Shown here: in pieces, positions 38,619 to 48,424 of the stretch
How the letters are laid out: every line of letters starts with the position of its first letter
Position numbering within the stretch: the stretch's first letter is position 1
NCBI GenBank assembly: GCA_902706205.1
Contig: CACSKA010000006.1
Span: 1-64,000 of the forward strand
Direction of reading: 5' to 3'
Source: Chryseobacterium sp. 18061
GTDB lineage: Bacteria; Pseudomonadota; Gammaproteobacteria; Enterobacterales; Enterobacteriaceae
DNA: 64,000 nt
Notes under the pieces: model-generated
The model's input: only the letters and a program-made list of their open reading frames with translations
Databases searched by the model: none
What the model was told of the DNA's origin: nothing
Translations under genes and position numbers: made by a program

Positions 38619-40547
38619 ATGCGCTTGTTTATTGCGGAAAAACCAAGTCTGGCTCGTGCCATCGCCGACGTGCTGCCCAAGCCGCATCGCCGGGGCGATG
38701 GTTTTATCGAATGTGGTAACGGCCAGGTGGTCACCTGGTGTATCGGTCACCTGCTGGAACAGGCGCAGCCGGATGTCTACGACAGCCGGTATGCGCGCTG
38801 GAACCTGATGGACTTGCCGATTGTGCCGGAAAAATGGCGGCTGCAACCGAGGCCGTCGGTGACCAAACAGCTGAACGCTATCAAACGTCTGCTGCACGAT
38901 GCTACCGAAGTCATCCACGCGGGTGACCCGGACAGAGAAGGGCAGCTGCTGGTGGATGAAGTGCTGGATTATCTTGAGATGCCAGCGGAAAAGCGTCGGC
39001 AGGTACAGCGTTGTCTGATTAACGATCTTAATCCCTCGGCGGTCGAACGCGCGATTTCCCGCCTGCGTTCCAACAACGATTTCATCCCGCTGTGCGTGTC
39101 CGCGCTGGCCCGTGCGCGCGCCGACTGGTTGTACGGCATCAACATGACCCGCGCTTACACGCTGCTGGGCCGCAACGCGGGCTATCAGGGCGTGCTTTCC
39201 GTTGGCCGGGTACAAACGCCGGTGCTCGGGCTGGTGGTGCGTCGAGACGAAGAGATTGAAAACTTCGTTTCGAAGGATTTTTTCGACGTAAAGGCGCACA
39301 TCGTCACCCCTGCCGAGGAGCGTTTCACCGCCACGTGGCAGCCGAGCGAAGCCTGCGAACCGTATCAGGATGAAGAGGGGCGATTACTGCATCGCCCGCT
39401 GGCCGATCACGTGTTGGGGCGCATTGCCGGGCAACCGGCGGTCGTCACTGCGTATAATGATAAACGGGATTCAGAACCGGCCCCGCTGCCGTTTTCGCTT
39501 TCGGCTTTACAGATTGAAGCCGCCAAACGCTTTGGTTTCAGCGCGCAGAACGTGCTGGATATCTGCCAGAAGCTGTACGAAACCCACAAGCTCATCACCT
39601 ATCCGCGTTCCGACAGCCGTTATCTGCCGGAAGAACATTTTGCCGGACGCCAGGCGGTGCTGAACGCCATCGGCGTGCACGCCTCTGGTTTACTGCCGCA
39701 ACCGGTTGTTGACCCTGAAATTCGTAACCGCTGTTGGGATGACAAAAAAGTCGATGCGCACCACGCCATCATCCCTACGGCGCGCAGCTCATCGGTGAGG
39801 ATGACTGACAACGAAGCCAAAGTGTATGAGCTGGTGGCCCGTCAATATCTGATGCAGTTCTGCCCGGATGCCGTGTTCCGCAAATGTCAGATTGATTTGG
39901 ATATCGCCAACGGGAAATTCATCGCCAAAGCGCGTTTCCTCGCAGAAGCTGGCTGGCGGACGCTGCTCGGCAATAAAGAGCGTGACGAAGACAATGACGG
40001 CACCCCGCTGCCGGTGGTGGCGAAGGGCGACGAACTGCTGTGCGAAAAAGGCGAAGTGGTTGAACGTCAGACCCAGCCACCGCGACATTTCACCGACGCC
40101 ACAATCCTTTCCGCAATGACCGGGATTGCGCGTTTTGTGCAGGATAAAGACCTGAAGAAGATCCTGCGCGCGACGGATGGTTTAGGCACCGAAGCGACGC
40201 GTGCCGGAATCATCGAGCTGCTGTTTAAGCGCGGTTTTCTGAGCAAAAAAGGGCGCTACATTCATTCATCTGAAGCGGGAAGGGCGCTGATCCACTCGCT
40301 GCCGGAAATGGCCGGACGACCGGACATGACCGCGCACTGGGAATCAGTGCTGACGCAAATTAGCGAAAAGCAGTGTCGCTATCAGGATTTCATGCAGCCG
40401 CTGGTCGGCACGTTATTTGATTTGATTCAGCAAGCGCGCAGCACGCCGGTGAAACAGTTCCGTGGCCTGGTCGCCCCGGGCGGCGAGCAGCAGCAGAAAA
40501 AGAAAACGTTCAGTAAGGCGCGTAAGAAAAAAACCGAAGCGTCGTAA
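38619..40547 (+). CDS. topB: DNA topoisomerase III
   Basis: 642 residues (E. coli 653). N-terminal TOPRIM domain begins [16 protein letters not shown] with Glu7 and the DPDREGQLL acidic cluster. The active-site Tyr lies in [12 protein letters not shown] (about 328). The C-terminal tail is basic ([14 protein letters not shown]) and binds DNA. It is a type IA enzyme that decatenates replication intermediates. Translation may be coupled to selD. Confidence 0.96.
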   Translation: MRLFIAEKPSLARAIADVLPKPHRRGDGFIECGNGQVVTWCIGHLLEQAQPDVYDSRYARWNLMDLPIVPEKWRLQPRPSVTKQLNAIKRLLHDATEVIHAGDPDREGQLLVDEVLDYLEMPAEKRRQVQRCLINDLNPSAVERAISRLRSNNDFIPLCVSALARARADWLYGINMTRAYTLLGRNAGYQGVLSVGRVQTPVLGLVVRRDEEIENFVSKDFFDVKAHIVTPAEERFTATWQPSEACEPYQDEEGRLLHRPLADHVLGRIAGQPAVVTAYNDKRDSEPAPLPFSLSALQIEAAKRFGFSAQNVLDICQKLYETHKLITYPRSDSRYLPEEHFAGRQAVLNAIGVHASGLLPQPVVDPEIRNRCWDDKKVDAHHAIIPTARSSSVRMTDNEAKVYELVARQYLMQFCPDAVFRKCQIDLDIANGKFIAKARFLAEAGWRTLLGNKERDEDNDGTPLPVVAKGDELLCEKGEVVERQTQPPRHFTDATILSAMTGIARFVQDKDLKKILRATDGLGTEATRAGIIELLFKRGFLSKKGRYIHSSEAGRALIHSLPEMAGRPDMTAHWESVLTQISEKQCRYQDFMQPLVGTLFDLIQQARSTPVKQFRGLVAPGGEQQQKKKTFSKARKKKTEAS

Positions 40548-40551
40548 ATTA

Positions 40552-40619
40552 CCCGGCGGCACTGCGTTTGTCAGGCCTACACCCCCGTAGGCCCGTGCAA
40601 GCGCCAGCGCCACCGGGCA
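40552..40619. repeat. REP-type palindromes between topB and gdhA
   Basis: ACCCGGCGGCACTGCG…CGCCACCGGGC with an internal GCCTAC/GTAGGC dyad: a small cluster of extragenic palindromes between convergent genes. The E. coli gene ynjI is absent here. Confidence 0.6.
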
Positions 40620-40639
40620 ATCAACATGACTAAAAAACC

Positions 40640-41983
40640 CTAAATCACGCCCTGCGCCAGCATTGCATCCGCCACCTTCACGAACCCGGCGACGTTTGCC
40701 CCGCGCACGTAATGCGTTTGTTTGCCTTCTCCGCCGTACTCGACGCACGCCTGATGAATATCCAGCATGATGTGATGTAAACGGGCATCGACTTTCTCAG
40801 CCTTCCAGCCCATTCGCGCGGCGTTCTGCGCCATTTCCAGGCCGGACGTTGCCACGCCGCCTGCGTTCGCCGCTTTGCCTGGTGCAAACAATACGCCGGC
40901 TTCGAGGAACAAATCGGTGGCGGCGATGGTGGTCGGCATATTGGCGCCTTCGGCTACTGCTTTCACGCCGTTGGCAATCAGCAGGCGGGCTGCATCGGCA
41001 TCCAGTTCGTTTTGCGTGGCGCATGGCAGAGCAATATCCACCGGCACGGACCACGGCTGTTGGCCTTCGAGATACTGCAGGTCAAACTCACGGGCGTAAT
41101 CGGACACGCGGCCATCGCGGCTGCTCTTGATTTCTTCCAGCCGCGCCAGTTTTTCCGGCGTAAACCCGGCTTCATCCACCACGGTGCCGCTGGAGTCTGA
41201 CGCGGTCACCACGCGGGCGCCCAGTTCCATCGCTTTTTCAATCGCGTACTGCGCCACGTTGCCGGAGCCGGACACGGCTACGCGCATCCCTTCGAAGCCC
41301 AGTCCGTGGCGTTTAAGCATCGCGTCGGTGAAGTAGATTAAGCCGTAGCCTGTCGCTTCCGGACGGATCAGACTGCCACCAAACGACAGCCCTTTGCCGG
41401 TAAACACGCAGGCGGTGTTGTTGGAGAGCTTTTTCATCATTCCGGCCATAAAGCCCACTTCACGCGCGCCGACGCCAATATCACCTGCCGGAACGTCAGT
41501 ATCCGCGCCTAAATGGCGGTACAGTTCGGTCATCAGCGCCTGGCAGAACCGCATGATTTCGCCTTCGCTTTTGCCTTTCGGATCGAAATCGCTACCGCCT
41601 TTACCCCCGCCCATCGGCAGGGTGGTGAGCGCGTTTTTGAAGGTTTGTTCAAAGCCGAGGAATTTGAGTATCGACAGGTTTACCGATGGATGAAAACGCA
41701 TCCCGCCTTTAAACGGGCCAATCGACGAGTTGAACTGCACGCGCCAGGCGCGGTTAACCTGTACCTGATTACGGTCATCGACCCACGTTACGCGGAACTG
41801 GATCACGCGTTCTGGTTCAACCAGGCGCTCCAGCAGCGACATCTGACGATAGCGCGGATTGGCATCCAGGAACGGCCACAGAGTGGACATTACTTCGCGT
41901 ACGGCCTGAGCAAATTCGCCCTGATGCGGATCGCGTTGCTGAACGCTGTCCAGGAATGTTTCCAGAGAGAGAGTCGTTTCCAT
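40640..41983 (-). CDS. gdhA: NADP-specific glutamate dehydrogenase
   Basis: 447 residues, as in E. coli. Catalytic Lys in PMGGGKGGSDFDPKGKS (about 128) and the GAREVGFMAG segment. NADP is bound in the Rossmann domain by VAVSGSGNVAQYA (about 237-249). It makes glutamate from 2-oxoglutarate and ammonia when ammonia and energy are plentiful. Start ATG 41983 has an AAGAGGAA site. Monocistronic; the 229-nt upstream region before ynjH is its control region. Confidence 0.97.
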   Translation of the reverse strand: METTLSLETFLDSVQQRDPHQGEFAQAVREVMSTLWPFLDANPRYRQMSLLERLVEPERVIQFRVTWVDDRNQVQVNRAWRVQFNSSIGPFKGGMRFHPSVNLSILKFLGFEQTFKNALTTLPMGGGKGGSDFDPKGKSEGEIMRFCQALMTELYRHLGADTDVPAGDIGVGAREVGFMAGMMKKLSNNTACVFTGKGLSFGGSLIRPEATGYGLIYFTDAMLKRHGLGFEGMRVAVSGSGNVAQYAIEKAMELGARVVTASDSSGTVVDEAGFTPEKLARLEEIKSSRDGRVSDYAREFDLQYLEGQQPWSVPVDIALPCATQNELDADAARLLIANGVKAVAEGANMPTTIAATDLFLEAGVLFAPGKAANAGGVATSGLEMAQNAARMGWKAEKVDARLHHIMLDIHQACVEYGGEGKQTHYVRGANVAGFVKVADAMLAQGVI

Positions 41984-42212
41984 GAAGATAAGTTCCTCTT
42001 ATGTCTATAACAGTATGATGTTTGTGTGTTTATTATTCGCGGTTCGCTTTCTTTCGACTATCTCCGCTGACGGCGCGGCAGGCAAGGAAAAATCGCCTCG
42101 GAAGGGGAAAACTTATAACGGGAGGTTTGTCATAACAAAAAACGATGAAAGCGAAAATTTAAGAAAACGGCGAAAGGGTCGATATAGTTATCTGAGAACA
42201 CAGAAAAAAGGA

Positions 42213-42494
42213 ATGAAAATGAAACGATATCTGATGGCGGGGTTGTTGTTGCTTCTCGGCAGCGGCCTACAGGCTGCAGAGCGCTTCGGGCCGGATGTGG
42301 AAGTGAACGTGCCGCCGGAAGTCTTTAGCAGTGGCGGCCAGCGCGGGCAAACCTGTTCCCAGTGCTGCATTTATCAAAACCAGAACTACAGCGAAGGCGC
42401 GGTGGTGAAAGCCGAAGGCATATTATTACAGTGCCAGCGCGATGAAAAAACGCTCAGCACTAATCCGCTGGTCTGGCGTCGCGTAAGGCAATAA
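42213..42494 (+). CDS. ynjH: YnjH, DUF1496 exported protein
   Basis: 93 residues. Signal peptide MKMKRYLMAGLLLLLGSGLQA, then a short mature domain with CSQCCIYQNQNYSEGAVV, the cysteine pattern of DUF1496. Function unknown. Start ATG 42213 is 4 nt after AAAAAAGG; the long frame upstream (from 41982) lies in the gdhA promoter and is not credible. Its 3' end overlaps nudG by 35 nt on the other strand. Confidence 0.88.
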   Translation: MKMKRYLMAGLLLLLGSGLQAAERFGPDVEVNVPPEVFSSGGQRGQTCSQCCIYQNQNYSEGAVVKAEGILLQCQRDEKTLSTNPLVWRRVRQ

Positions 42495-42870
42495 ACGCTT
42501 CCAGCAAAGGGATGTCGGCAGGTGCCAGTGCCCATTTAAATGCGTCTTCAGGTGTCACCCAAACCAGCTGGCTGTGCTCGTGTGCGGTCAGTTCGCCGTG
42601 ATATTCCGGCACGTGCCAGGCATGCAAATGGATAATGCGCCCGGACACTTCCCGCTGATGACTCGCCACAAAAGCCACGGGCAGGGCATCAACGCCCAAT
42701 TCTTCATGCAGCTCGCGGATAAGCGCCTCGGGCTGCGATTCTCCCGCTTCCACTTTACCGCCGGGAAATTCCCACAGGCCCGGCTGGTCAGCGTGCGCAG
42801 GGCGTTGGGCCAGTAAAATCAGTCCGTTTTTTTCGATGATCGCGGCGACGACATCCAGGGTTTTCAGCAT
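42460..42870 (-). CDS. nudG: CTP/oxidised-pyrimidine pyrophosphohydrolase NudG (Nudix)
   Basis: 136 residues. The Nudix box reads GGKVEAGESQPEALIRELHEELG (G-x5-E-x7-R-E-U-x-E-E-x-G-U), complete. It matches E. coli NudG, which hydrolyses 5-hydroxy-CTP, 8-oxo-dGTP and related nucleotides to monophosphates. It converges on ynjH with a 35-nt overlap of the coding ends, as in the E. coli arrangement. Confidence 0.93.
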   Translation of the reverse strand: MLKTLDVVAAIIEKNGLILLAQRPAHADQPGLWEFPGGKVEAGESQPEALIRELHEELGVDALPVAFVASHQREVSGRIIHLHAWHVPEYHGELTAHEHSQLVWVTPEDAFKWALAPADIPLLEAFIALRDARPAD

Positions 42871-43080
42871 AGAGGCAACCTTGCTGCTAAATATGGGTGA
42901 GGAGTTTATCAGGTAAAAAGGTGGGGGGCGCTATCGTCATGCTGTGGCGATTTTATTACGGCGGGAATTCACCATTGAGTTTTTTACGCAGCGCGAAGGT
43001 CATTTTTAAGAGCGGTACAGACATTATTTTTGATGTGCATCATCAGCAGGTCTTCGGCGAAGACCTGCTGATGTATTGGA

Positions 43081-43368
43081 TTAAGAACAGTAGACGCGGG
43101 CTTCGCGAGGGGTGTAAATCCCGAGTGTTACAACACGCAGGAAGACATCCATCCCGGATTCCTGGACCTCAGTACGGACAACTTTATCTGCACCACCGCA
43201 CACTAATGCTGCGTCAATTACCTGTGATTGTCCGATACCCTGAACAAAAAAGGTTTGTTTGGTCACATGCGCGGGGGATTTAACAATATCATCATTAAGC
43301 TTGAAAGTTTGTTGAGCACAACCGGACAGCACCATAGAAGTGAGAACTGCAATCATTAACTTTTTCAT
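43081..43368 (-). CDS. Bor-family lipoprotein
   Basis: 95 residues. Lipobox LSGC at the end of the signal peptide (MKKLMIAVLTSMVLSGCAQQTF). The mature part (FFVQGIGQSQVIDAALVCGGADKVV; LGIYTPREARVYCS) is clearly the lambda Bor / Iss family, outer-membrane lipoproteins linked to serum survival. ATG 43368 gives the standard signal peptide. It is alone between nudG and ynjA, which are adjacent or close in E. coli, so it is likely an insertion of phage origin. Bases 42871-43080 and 43369-43655 show no further genes. Confidence 0.88.
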   Translation of the reverse strand: MKKLMIAVLTSMVLSGCAQQTFKLNDDIVKSPAHVTKQTFFVQGIGQSQVIDAALVCGGADKVVRTEVQESGMDVFLRVVTLGIYTPREARVYCS

Positions 43369-43655
43369 AGTAACCATTGATTATAGTAAGTTTAAGAAAT
43401 CATTTGCCGCAGCATACTCACTCTTTAGCCTGCCCTGATGCAAGAGTAATGCGGAGGGAAATGAACAATATTTAAGCATCGTTGAACTATGTGAGTGACT
43501 GGAATGTAATTTGTTACGCGATATAGTCGTATTGTTCCTGTTTGTTTTTGTCAGGCAAAACGACAACAGCAATGACCTGATTCAATGATCTTCCTGCTCA
43601 TCGCATGTCATACTCTCTGCCGTTGATAAATCTGAAGATCTGCAGGAGCGTCCGG

Positions 43656-44222
43656 GTGAAAAATCGTCAACCGTGGGTACCACCGCTGAGCAAAATCCCG
43701 CCTTCGCTTGCCCCTATCGTCAAAATGCAAAAGAAACACTACGGTGAGGTGCTGAACCCGACCCGCTGGTGGGGACGGATGCCGCGTCTTTTCTGGCTGG
43801 TGGCGCTGTTTGTCGGCTGGCTGGAACGGAAAAAAGCACGCCTTTCACCGGAGCTGCGGGCGCTGTTGATGACCCGTGTTTCGCAGCAGTGCCACTGCGC
43901 GTTTTGTATTGATGCCAACAGCCTGCGACTGGCGCAGCGCACGGACACGCTGGAGAAAGTGCAGGCGGTGGCGCACTGGTCCTGTTCGACGCTGTTCAGC
44001 GAAGCCGAACGCGCGGCGCTGGAATATGCCGACGCCATGACCGCCACGCCGCCCCTCGTCAGCGACGCGAAAAAATCGGCGCTCAATCGCTTTTACGACG
44101 ACGAAGTAATCTGCGAAATGACCGCGCTGGTGGCGTTTCAGAATCTTTCGGCCCGTTTTAATGCCGCACTGGATATCCCTTCGCAAGGGCTGTGCGACCT
44201 GCAGGGGAAACCGCATGCTTGA
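43656..44222 (+). CDS. ynjA: YnjA, carboxymuconolactone decarboxylase / AhpD-like protein
   Basis: 188 residues. The redox motif CHCAFC (CxxC, about 81-86) followed by an acidic and His-less helix is typical of the AhpD-like peroxidase-related fold. It matches E. coli YnjA. The start is GTG 43656, 8 nt after CAGGAGCG; the upstream frame to 43605 lacks support. It overlaps ynjF by 8 nt, so the two are coupled. In E. coli the homologue is in the ynjABCD unit; here it pairs with ynjF on the plus strand. Confidence 0.88.
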   Translation: MKNRQPWVPPLSKIPPSLAPIVKMQKKHYGEVLNPTRWWGRMPRLFWLVALFVGWLERKKARLSPELRALLMTRVSQQCHCAFCIDANSLRLAQRTDTLEKVQAVAHWSCSTLFSEAERAALEYADAMTATPPLVSDAKKSALNRFYDDEVICEMTALVAFQNLSARFNAALDIPSQGLCDLQGKPHA

Positions 44223-44865
44223 CCGTCATTTACATCCTCGCCTCAAACCGTGGCTCAATCGGGCGGCCGAGAAACTCGACCGGCCAGGCATCACGCCGGA
44301 TGGCATTACGCTGGTTGGTTTTGCGATTGGCGTGCTGGCACTGCCATTTCTGGCGCTGGGCTGGTTTATTCCGGCGCTGGTGGCCATTGTTCTCAACCGC
44401 CTGCTGGATGGGCTGGATGGTGCACTTGCGCGGCGTCGTGGCCTGACAGACGCCGGTGGCTTTCTGGATATCGCCCTTGATTTCCTGTTTTACGCTTTGG
44501 TGCCGTTCGGTTTTATTCTGGCGAATCCGCAGGAGAATGCGCTGGCGGGTGGGTGGTTACTGTTTGCGTTTATCGGTACCGGCAGCAGCTTTTTAGCCTT
44601 TGCGGCGCTGGCGGCGAAGCACCAGATAGACAACCCCGGCTATGCGCATAAATCGTTTTATTATCTCGGCGGGTTTACCGAAGGCAGCGAAACCATTGCA
44701 CTGTTTGTATTGAGCTGCCTGTTGCCAGGCTACTTTGCGTGGATGGCGTGGATCTTCGGCGGCTTGTGTTGGCTGACGACGTTTACGCGAGTGTGGAGTG
44801 GTTATGTCACGTTGGCGTCACTGGAAGCCCGGCAGCAGGGCACTGCCGGACAGAGTGATGATTAA
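44215..44865 (+). CDS. ynjF: YnjF, CDP-alcohol phosphatidyltransferase family
   Basis: 216 residues, about five or six membrane segments. The complete family signature is present: DGLDGALARRRG…GGFLDIALD (D-x2-D-G-x2-A-R-x8-G-x3-D-x3-D, about 67-89). Such enzymes transfer a phosphatidyl group from CDP-diacylglycerol to an alcohol. The acceptor of YnjF is unknown. Its 3' end overlaps ynjE by 4 nt on the opposite strand. Confidence 0.92.
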   Translation: MLDRHLHPRLKPWLNRAAEKLDRPGITPDGITLVGFAIGVLALPFLALGWFIPALVAIVLNRLLDGLDGALARRRGLTDAGGFLDIALDFLFYALVPFGFILANPQENALAGGWLLFAFIGTGSSFLAFAALAAKHQIDNPGYAHKSFYYLGGFTEGSETIALFVLSCLLPGYFAWMAWIFGGLCWLTTFTRVWSGYVTLASLEARQQGTAGQSDD

Positions 44866-46169
44866 AGCGCGGAGTCCGGACCGCGGTCGCCGCGACTGAC
44901 CGGGTTCTTCGCGTTCTGGCTCCATTCGTACCATCCGCCGTCGTATACCGACACGTTCCGCCAGCCCATGGCGCGAGCGTACATAAAGGCTTCAGAGGCG
45001 CGCCAGCCAGTACCGCAGTAGAACGATACCTCCTGCGTCGGCAGAATGTGCCATTGCGCCCACATCGCCGCGATATCATCGGCGCTACGCATGGTGCCGT
45101 CCGGGTTGTGGAAATCTTCCATATGGGTCGAGTCACTGCCCGCATGACCCCAGCGTGCCCCAGCGATCTCACCTTTTGGCTTGATGTAGTTGTAGCCGCT
45201 GGTGGTGCCGATGAATTCCGGCCATGAACGAATGCTGACCAGAGAGGCATCTTTCCGATGCACTAAACCGCGCGCTTGCTCGGTATCCAGCATTAGCTGT
45301 GGTTGGGCCGGAATGGTCGCGCCAAAATCAGGAGCGGGTACAACCTTACCTGGCGTGCCGCGTTCAACCGGCAGGCCCGCGTCGGACCAGGTTTTCCAGC
45401 CGCCGTCTAACAGACGCACGTCTTTCACCCCGGCATACAGCAGAATTTGCGCCACGCGCGCGGCGGCGTACACGTCACGCCCATACAGAATGACGGTGGT
45501 GTCGTAGCGGATACCCTGTTTTGCCAGCAGCGCTTTCAGCTTATCGTCAGACACTTTGTTCCACAGTGGTTCGCTTTCGACGTCGTTGGTGTCGATGTAG
45601 CCCGCGCCGGGAATATGGCTCAACAGGTAAAGTTTCGGTGCGCCCCAGGCCGCTTCGATCACTTTCCAGTGACCTTTTGGCGCGGCGGTCACGGCTTTTC
45701 CTTCCTGCATGTCATGCAGCCACTGCGGATACACCAGTTGCTCAACGTGCGGCAGCTTTTGCAGGCGTTCCGGTTGGCTGAGCGCATCGCCGAGCAGGCT
45801 GACATGGGAGATGCCCGCTTTTTTCAGGCGTTCAGCCACGGCGGCGTTATCTTTATCGGCTCCGTACAGCGCCACCGGCGTGGTCGGCTGTAACTGATGC
45901 TGCTTGATCCAGTCGGTCAGTTGCGCGTCATTCATGGCCGAAAGCCAGCTGGCGGAGAGATTGAGCGCCGCCGGTTCATGGCCTTCGCTGCCGTTCAGCG
46001 TCTGCGGCCAGCCGTTGTAGAACGCGCTCAGACGGGTGTCGATGGCGACGCCTTTCTGCTGCTGAAGCTGAGTGAAGGTGAGTGGCGAAAGCATATCAGC
46101 CGCGAAAGAAACCGAAGAAGACAGCCCGATCAGCAGGGCCAGCGCGGTCAGTTGAGAAACACGTTTCAT
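44862..46169 (-). CDS. ynjE: YnjE, periplasmic thiosulfate sulfurtransferase
   Basis: 435 residues, signal peptide ending SVSFAADM. Three rhodanese-like domains. The catalytic loop CGTGWRASE (about 385-393) is in the last domain. The sequence matches E. coli YnjE, a homodimeric sulfurtransferase. It lies downstream of the ynjBCD transporter genes on the same strand with a 75-nt gap, which suggests a shared theme of sulfur or metal transport, though this is inference. Confidence 0.93.
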   Translation of the reverse strand: MKRVSQLTALALLIGLSSSVSFAADMLSPLTFTQLQQQKGVAIDTRLSAFYNGWPQTLNGSEGHEPAALNLSASWLSAMNDAQLTDWIKQHQLQPTTPVALYGADKDNAAVAERLKKAGISHVSLLGDALSQPERLQKLPHVEQLVYPQWLHDMQEGKAVTAAPKGHWKVIEAAWGAPKLYLLSHIPGAGYIDTNDVESEPLWNKVSDDKLKALLAKQGIRYDTTVILYGRDVYAAARVAQILLYAGVKDVRLLDGGWKTWSDAGLPVERGTPGKVVPAPDFGATIPAQPQLMLDTEQARGLVHRKDASLVSIRSWPEFIGTTSGYNYIKPKGEIAGARWGHAGSDSTHMEDFHNPDGTMRSADDIAAMWAQWHILPTQEVSFYCGTGWRASEAFMYARAMGWRNVSVYDGGWYEWSQNAKNPVSRGDRGPDSAL

Positions 46170-46244
46170 CGAATTGCCCGTCAGAAGAAAAAAGAAGCGT
46201 CATTCTGAACCCTCGTTTTGGGAAAATCCTTGCGCTGGCGCAGT

Positions 46245-46877
46245 TTAGTCCCAGCTTTCAAGCCGCAGACAGCGGCCATCGGCGGGGATATCAGCCGCGT
46301 CATGCGTCACCAGAATTACCGGGATGTGGCGCTGTTTCACTTCGACAAACACCCAGGAACGGAAACTGTCGCGAAGCGCGGCATCCAGCCCGCTAAACGG
46401 TTCGTCCAGCAACAGCGCATCGGGCTGCGCCAGCAGGGATCGCAGCAGCGCCACCCGCGCGCGCTGCCCACCAGAAAGCGTGGCCGGGTCGCGGGCATAA
46501 AACCCGCTTAGCCCTGCGCTGTCGAGCGCGGTTTCAGCCTGGGCACGCCGCTGCTGGCGTGGCACGGAAGTGGGCAATGCTAACAGCAGATTTTGCCCCA
46601 CGCTGAAATGATCAAACAGCAGTGCATCCTGAAACAGAATGCCGATGCGCCGCGCTTCGGTGGGCAAGGTGTCGCAACGTCGCCCGTTCAGCCACAATTC
46701 GCCGCGAGCCTGAAATGCACCGTCCAGCGCGCCCGCCATCCAGGAAAGCAGCGTCGATTTTCCGCTTCCGGACGCGCCCATAAGCGTCAGAATTTCGCCA
46801 TTTTGAGCCTGGAAATCCACGCCGTTGAGCAGCGTTTTGCCGCGGTGTGTCACCGTCAGACCATCCACTTTCAGCAT
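46245..46877 (-). CDS. ynjD: YnjD, ABC transporter ATP-binding protein
   Basis: 210 residues. Walker A GASGSGKST (about 35-43), signature LSGGQRARVALLR, Walker B ALLLDEPFSGLD, and the switch His in VTHDAAD. Start ATG 46877 overlaps the ynjC stop; a long extension of this frame inside ynjC is not real. With YnjC and YnjB it forms an uncharacterised importer. Confidence 0.93.
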   Translation of the reverse strand: MLKVDGLTVTHRGKTLLNGVDFQAQNGEILTLMGASGSGKSTLLSWMAGALDGAFQARGELWLNGRRCDTLPTEARRIGILFQDALLFDHFSVGQNLLLALPTSVPRQQRRAQAETALDSAGLSGFYARDPATLSGGQRARVALLRSLLAQPDALLLDEPFSGLDAALRDSFRSWVFVEVKQRHIPVILVTHDAADIPADGRCLRLESWD

Positions 46878-48424
46878 TAACGGAGTCCTTGTCGATAATG
46901 GCCCAGCCACCGTAACAGCAGGGCGATGAGCAGGAAAAAACAGCCGGGCAGCAGCAGTTGCCACAGAGCCTGAGTGGCGAGCATCGGCGTACTGCCGCCG
47001 CTGCTGAGCGCCACTGCGTCGGTAGTGAGGGTGGTAATGCGCCCGGCCCCGAGCCACAGCGTCGGCAAATATTGCGCGATGCTGACGGAAAAGCCGACCG
47101 CCAGCGCGGCGAGGATCGGGCGCAGCAGTAAAGGGGTTTTCACCTGCCAGAAGCAGCGCCAGCGACTCCAGCCGAGCGTGCGGGCGATCGTCAGCAGGCG
47201 CGGGTCGAGCCGTTGCCAGGCGGGCAGCAGAATAAACAGCATCCATGGCACTACCCACAGCAAATGCCCCCACAGCACCGTCAACCATTCACCGTCCTGC
47301 CAGCTTAGCAGCGCCAACCGATATTGCCCGGCGGCGAGGGGCAGCGCGGGCAGCACCAGCGGCAGCCAAATCCAGGCCCAGAGCAATGAATAGCAGCGCT
47401 GTGGGCCGTATTCCAGCCACAGCAAACAGAGAATCAGGCTGAGCAGCGCTGCGCCAAGTGCCAGCCACAGACTGTTGTTGATACTGTCGATATTCGCCAG
47501 TTCGCTGTCGGAAAATAGCCCCAGCGTCACCGCGCACAGTACACCGCTGAGCGGCAGCAGCCAGGCCAGCATTTTACCCGGTAAAGCCAGCGACTGCGGG
47601 CGGCGAATGCCCTGAAAATCAGGCACCCGGGCGCGGAATCCTCGCCACAGCAGATGAGCAATGAGCAGCCACGCTGCCAGCATCAGCAGCAGAAGAAGGC
47701 ACACCAGCGAGCCTTGTGCCTGCTGTAAGGCATCCCCCTGAGACAGCCACTGCCAGGCCAGCACGGCCAGCGTCGGCGGGTTACCGGGGCCGAGGATCAG
47801 CGCCACATCGACGGCAGAGAGCGTCCAGGCAGCGGTAGCCAGTAGCGCAATATGCAACTGCGGCAGCAAACGAGGCAGAACAATCCACCCCACACATTGC
47901 CAGCGGCCGTAACCCAAGCTGCGCAGCGTCAGGCACTGTTCGGCTAATCCCTTTTCACTGGTCAGGGCATAAATCGCCCACAGCAAAAATACGCTCTCTT
48001 TAACCGCCAGCGTCAGGCCCAGCCCGATGCCATAGCGGTCAATCGGCGGGGTAAACTGCGGGAGCAGGCGGAAAAACCAGCCGTCTTCGGCAAACAGCAA
48101 TAACGCCGCGCTGGCGAACGCCACATGAGGCAGGGCGAGCAGCAGCGGCAGACGGGCAGCCAGCCGCTGCCATTGCTGAGAGGGCCATAGCGCCGCCACT
48201 ACCGATAACGCGAGGGCGAAGGCGCCGACGACGGCGATAAGCGTGGAGACCATCGTCGCCAGCGCCGCCTGCGGGAGCTGCGGGTCGCTCAACAGCGCTT
48301 GCCAATTGGCGAGCGTCAGCGCGGGCAGCAGCAGCTGCATGGCCGCGGGCAGCAGGGGCAAATAAATCAGCCCCATCGCGGCCCACAGCAGCGCCGTCAG
48401 TGCGTGCCGTAACGGCGCAGCCAT
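46877..48424 (-). CDS. ynjC: YnjC, ABC transporter permease (fused double permease)
   Basis: 515 residues, about 12 membrane helices from two fused binding-protein-dependent permease domains. EAA-like loops are visible in CLTLRSLGYGRWQCVGWIVLPRL and in IARTLGWSRWRCFWQVKTPLL. The layout resembles iron(III) or thiamine/phosphonate-type importers. It starts at 48424, within the 3' end of ynjB (28-nt overlap), and ends at the start of ynjD. Confidence 0.93.
   Translation of the reverse strand: MAAPLRHALTALLWAAMGLIYLPLLPAAMQLLLPALTLANWQALLSDPQLPQAALATMVSTLIAVVGAFALALSVVAALWPSQQWQRLAARLPLLLALPHVAFASAALLLFAEDGWFFRLLPQFTPPIDRYGIGLGLTLAVKESVFLLWAIYALTSEKGLAEQCLTLRSLGYGRWQCVGWIVLPRLLPQLHIALLATAAWTLSAVDVALILGPGNPPTLAVLAWQWLSQGDALQQAQGSLVCLLLLLMLAAWLLIAHLLWRGFRARVPDFQGIRRPQSLALPGKMLAWLLPLSGVLCAVTLGLFSDSELANIDSINNSLWLALGAALLSLILCLLWLEYGPQRCYSLLWAWIWLPLVLPALPLAAGQYRLALLSWQDGEWLTVLWGHLLWVVPWMLFILLPAWQRLDPRLLTIARTLGWSRWRCFWQVKTPLLLRPILAALAVGFSVSIAQYLPTLWLGAGRITTLTTDAVALSSGGSTPMLATQALWQLLLPGCFFLLIALLLRWLGHYRQGLR

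Noticed and set aside
42460..42494. Overlap of ynjH and nudG ends suspected as an annotation error
   Set aside because: Both proteins are full length and family-like; the convergent overlap is real.
43381..43572. Minus-strand frame upstream of the Bor-like gene
   Set aside because: AT-rich random-looking sequence in the control region; no start signal.
46878..47288. Upstream extension of the ynjD frame
   Set aside because: It lies entirely inside ynjC in another frame; the ynjD start at 46877 is supported by family alignment and overlap with ynjC.
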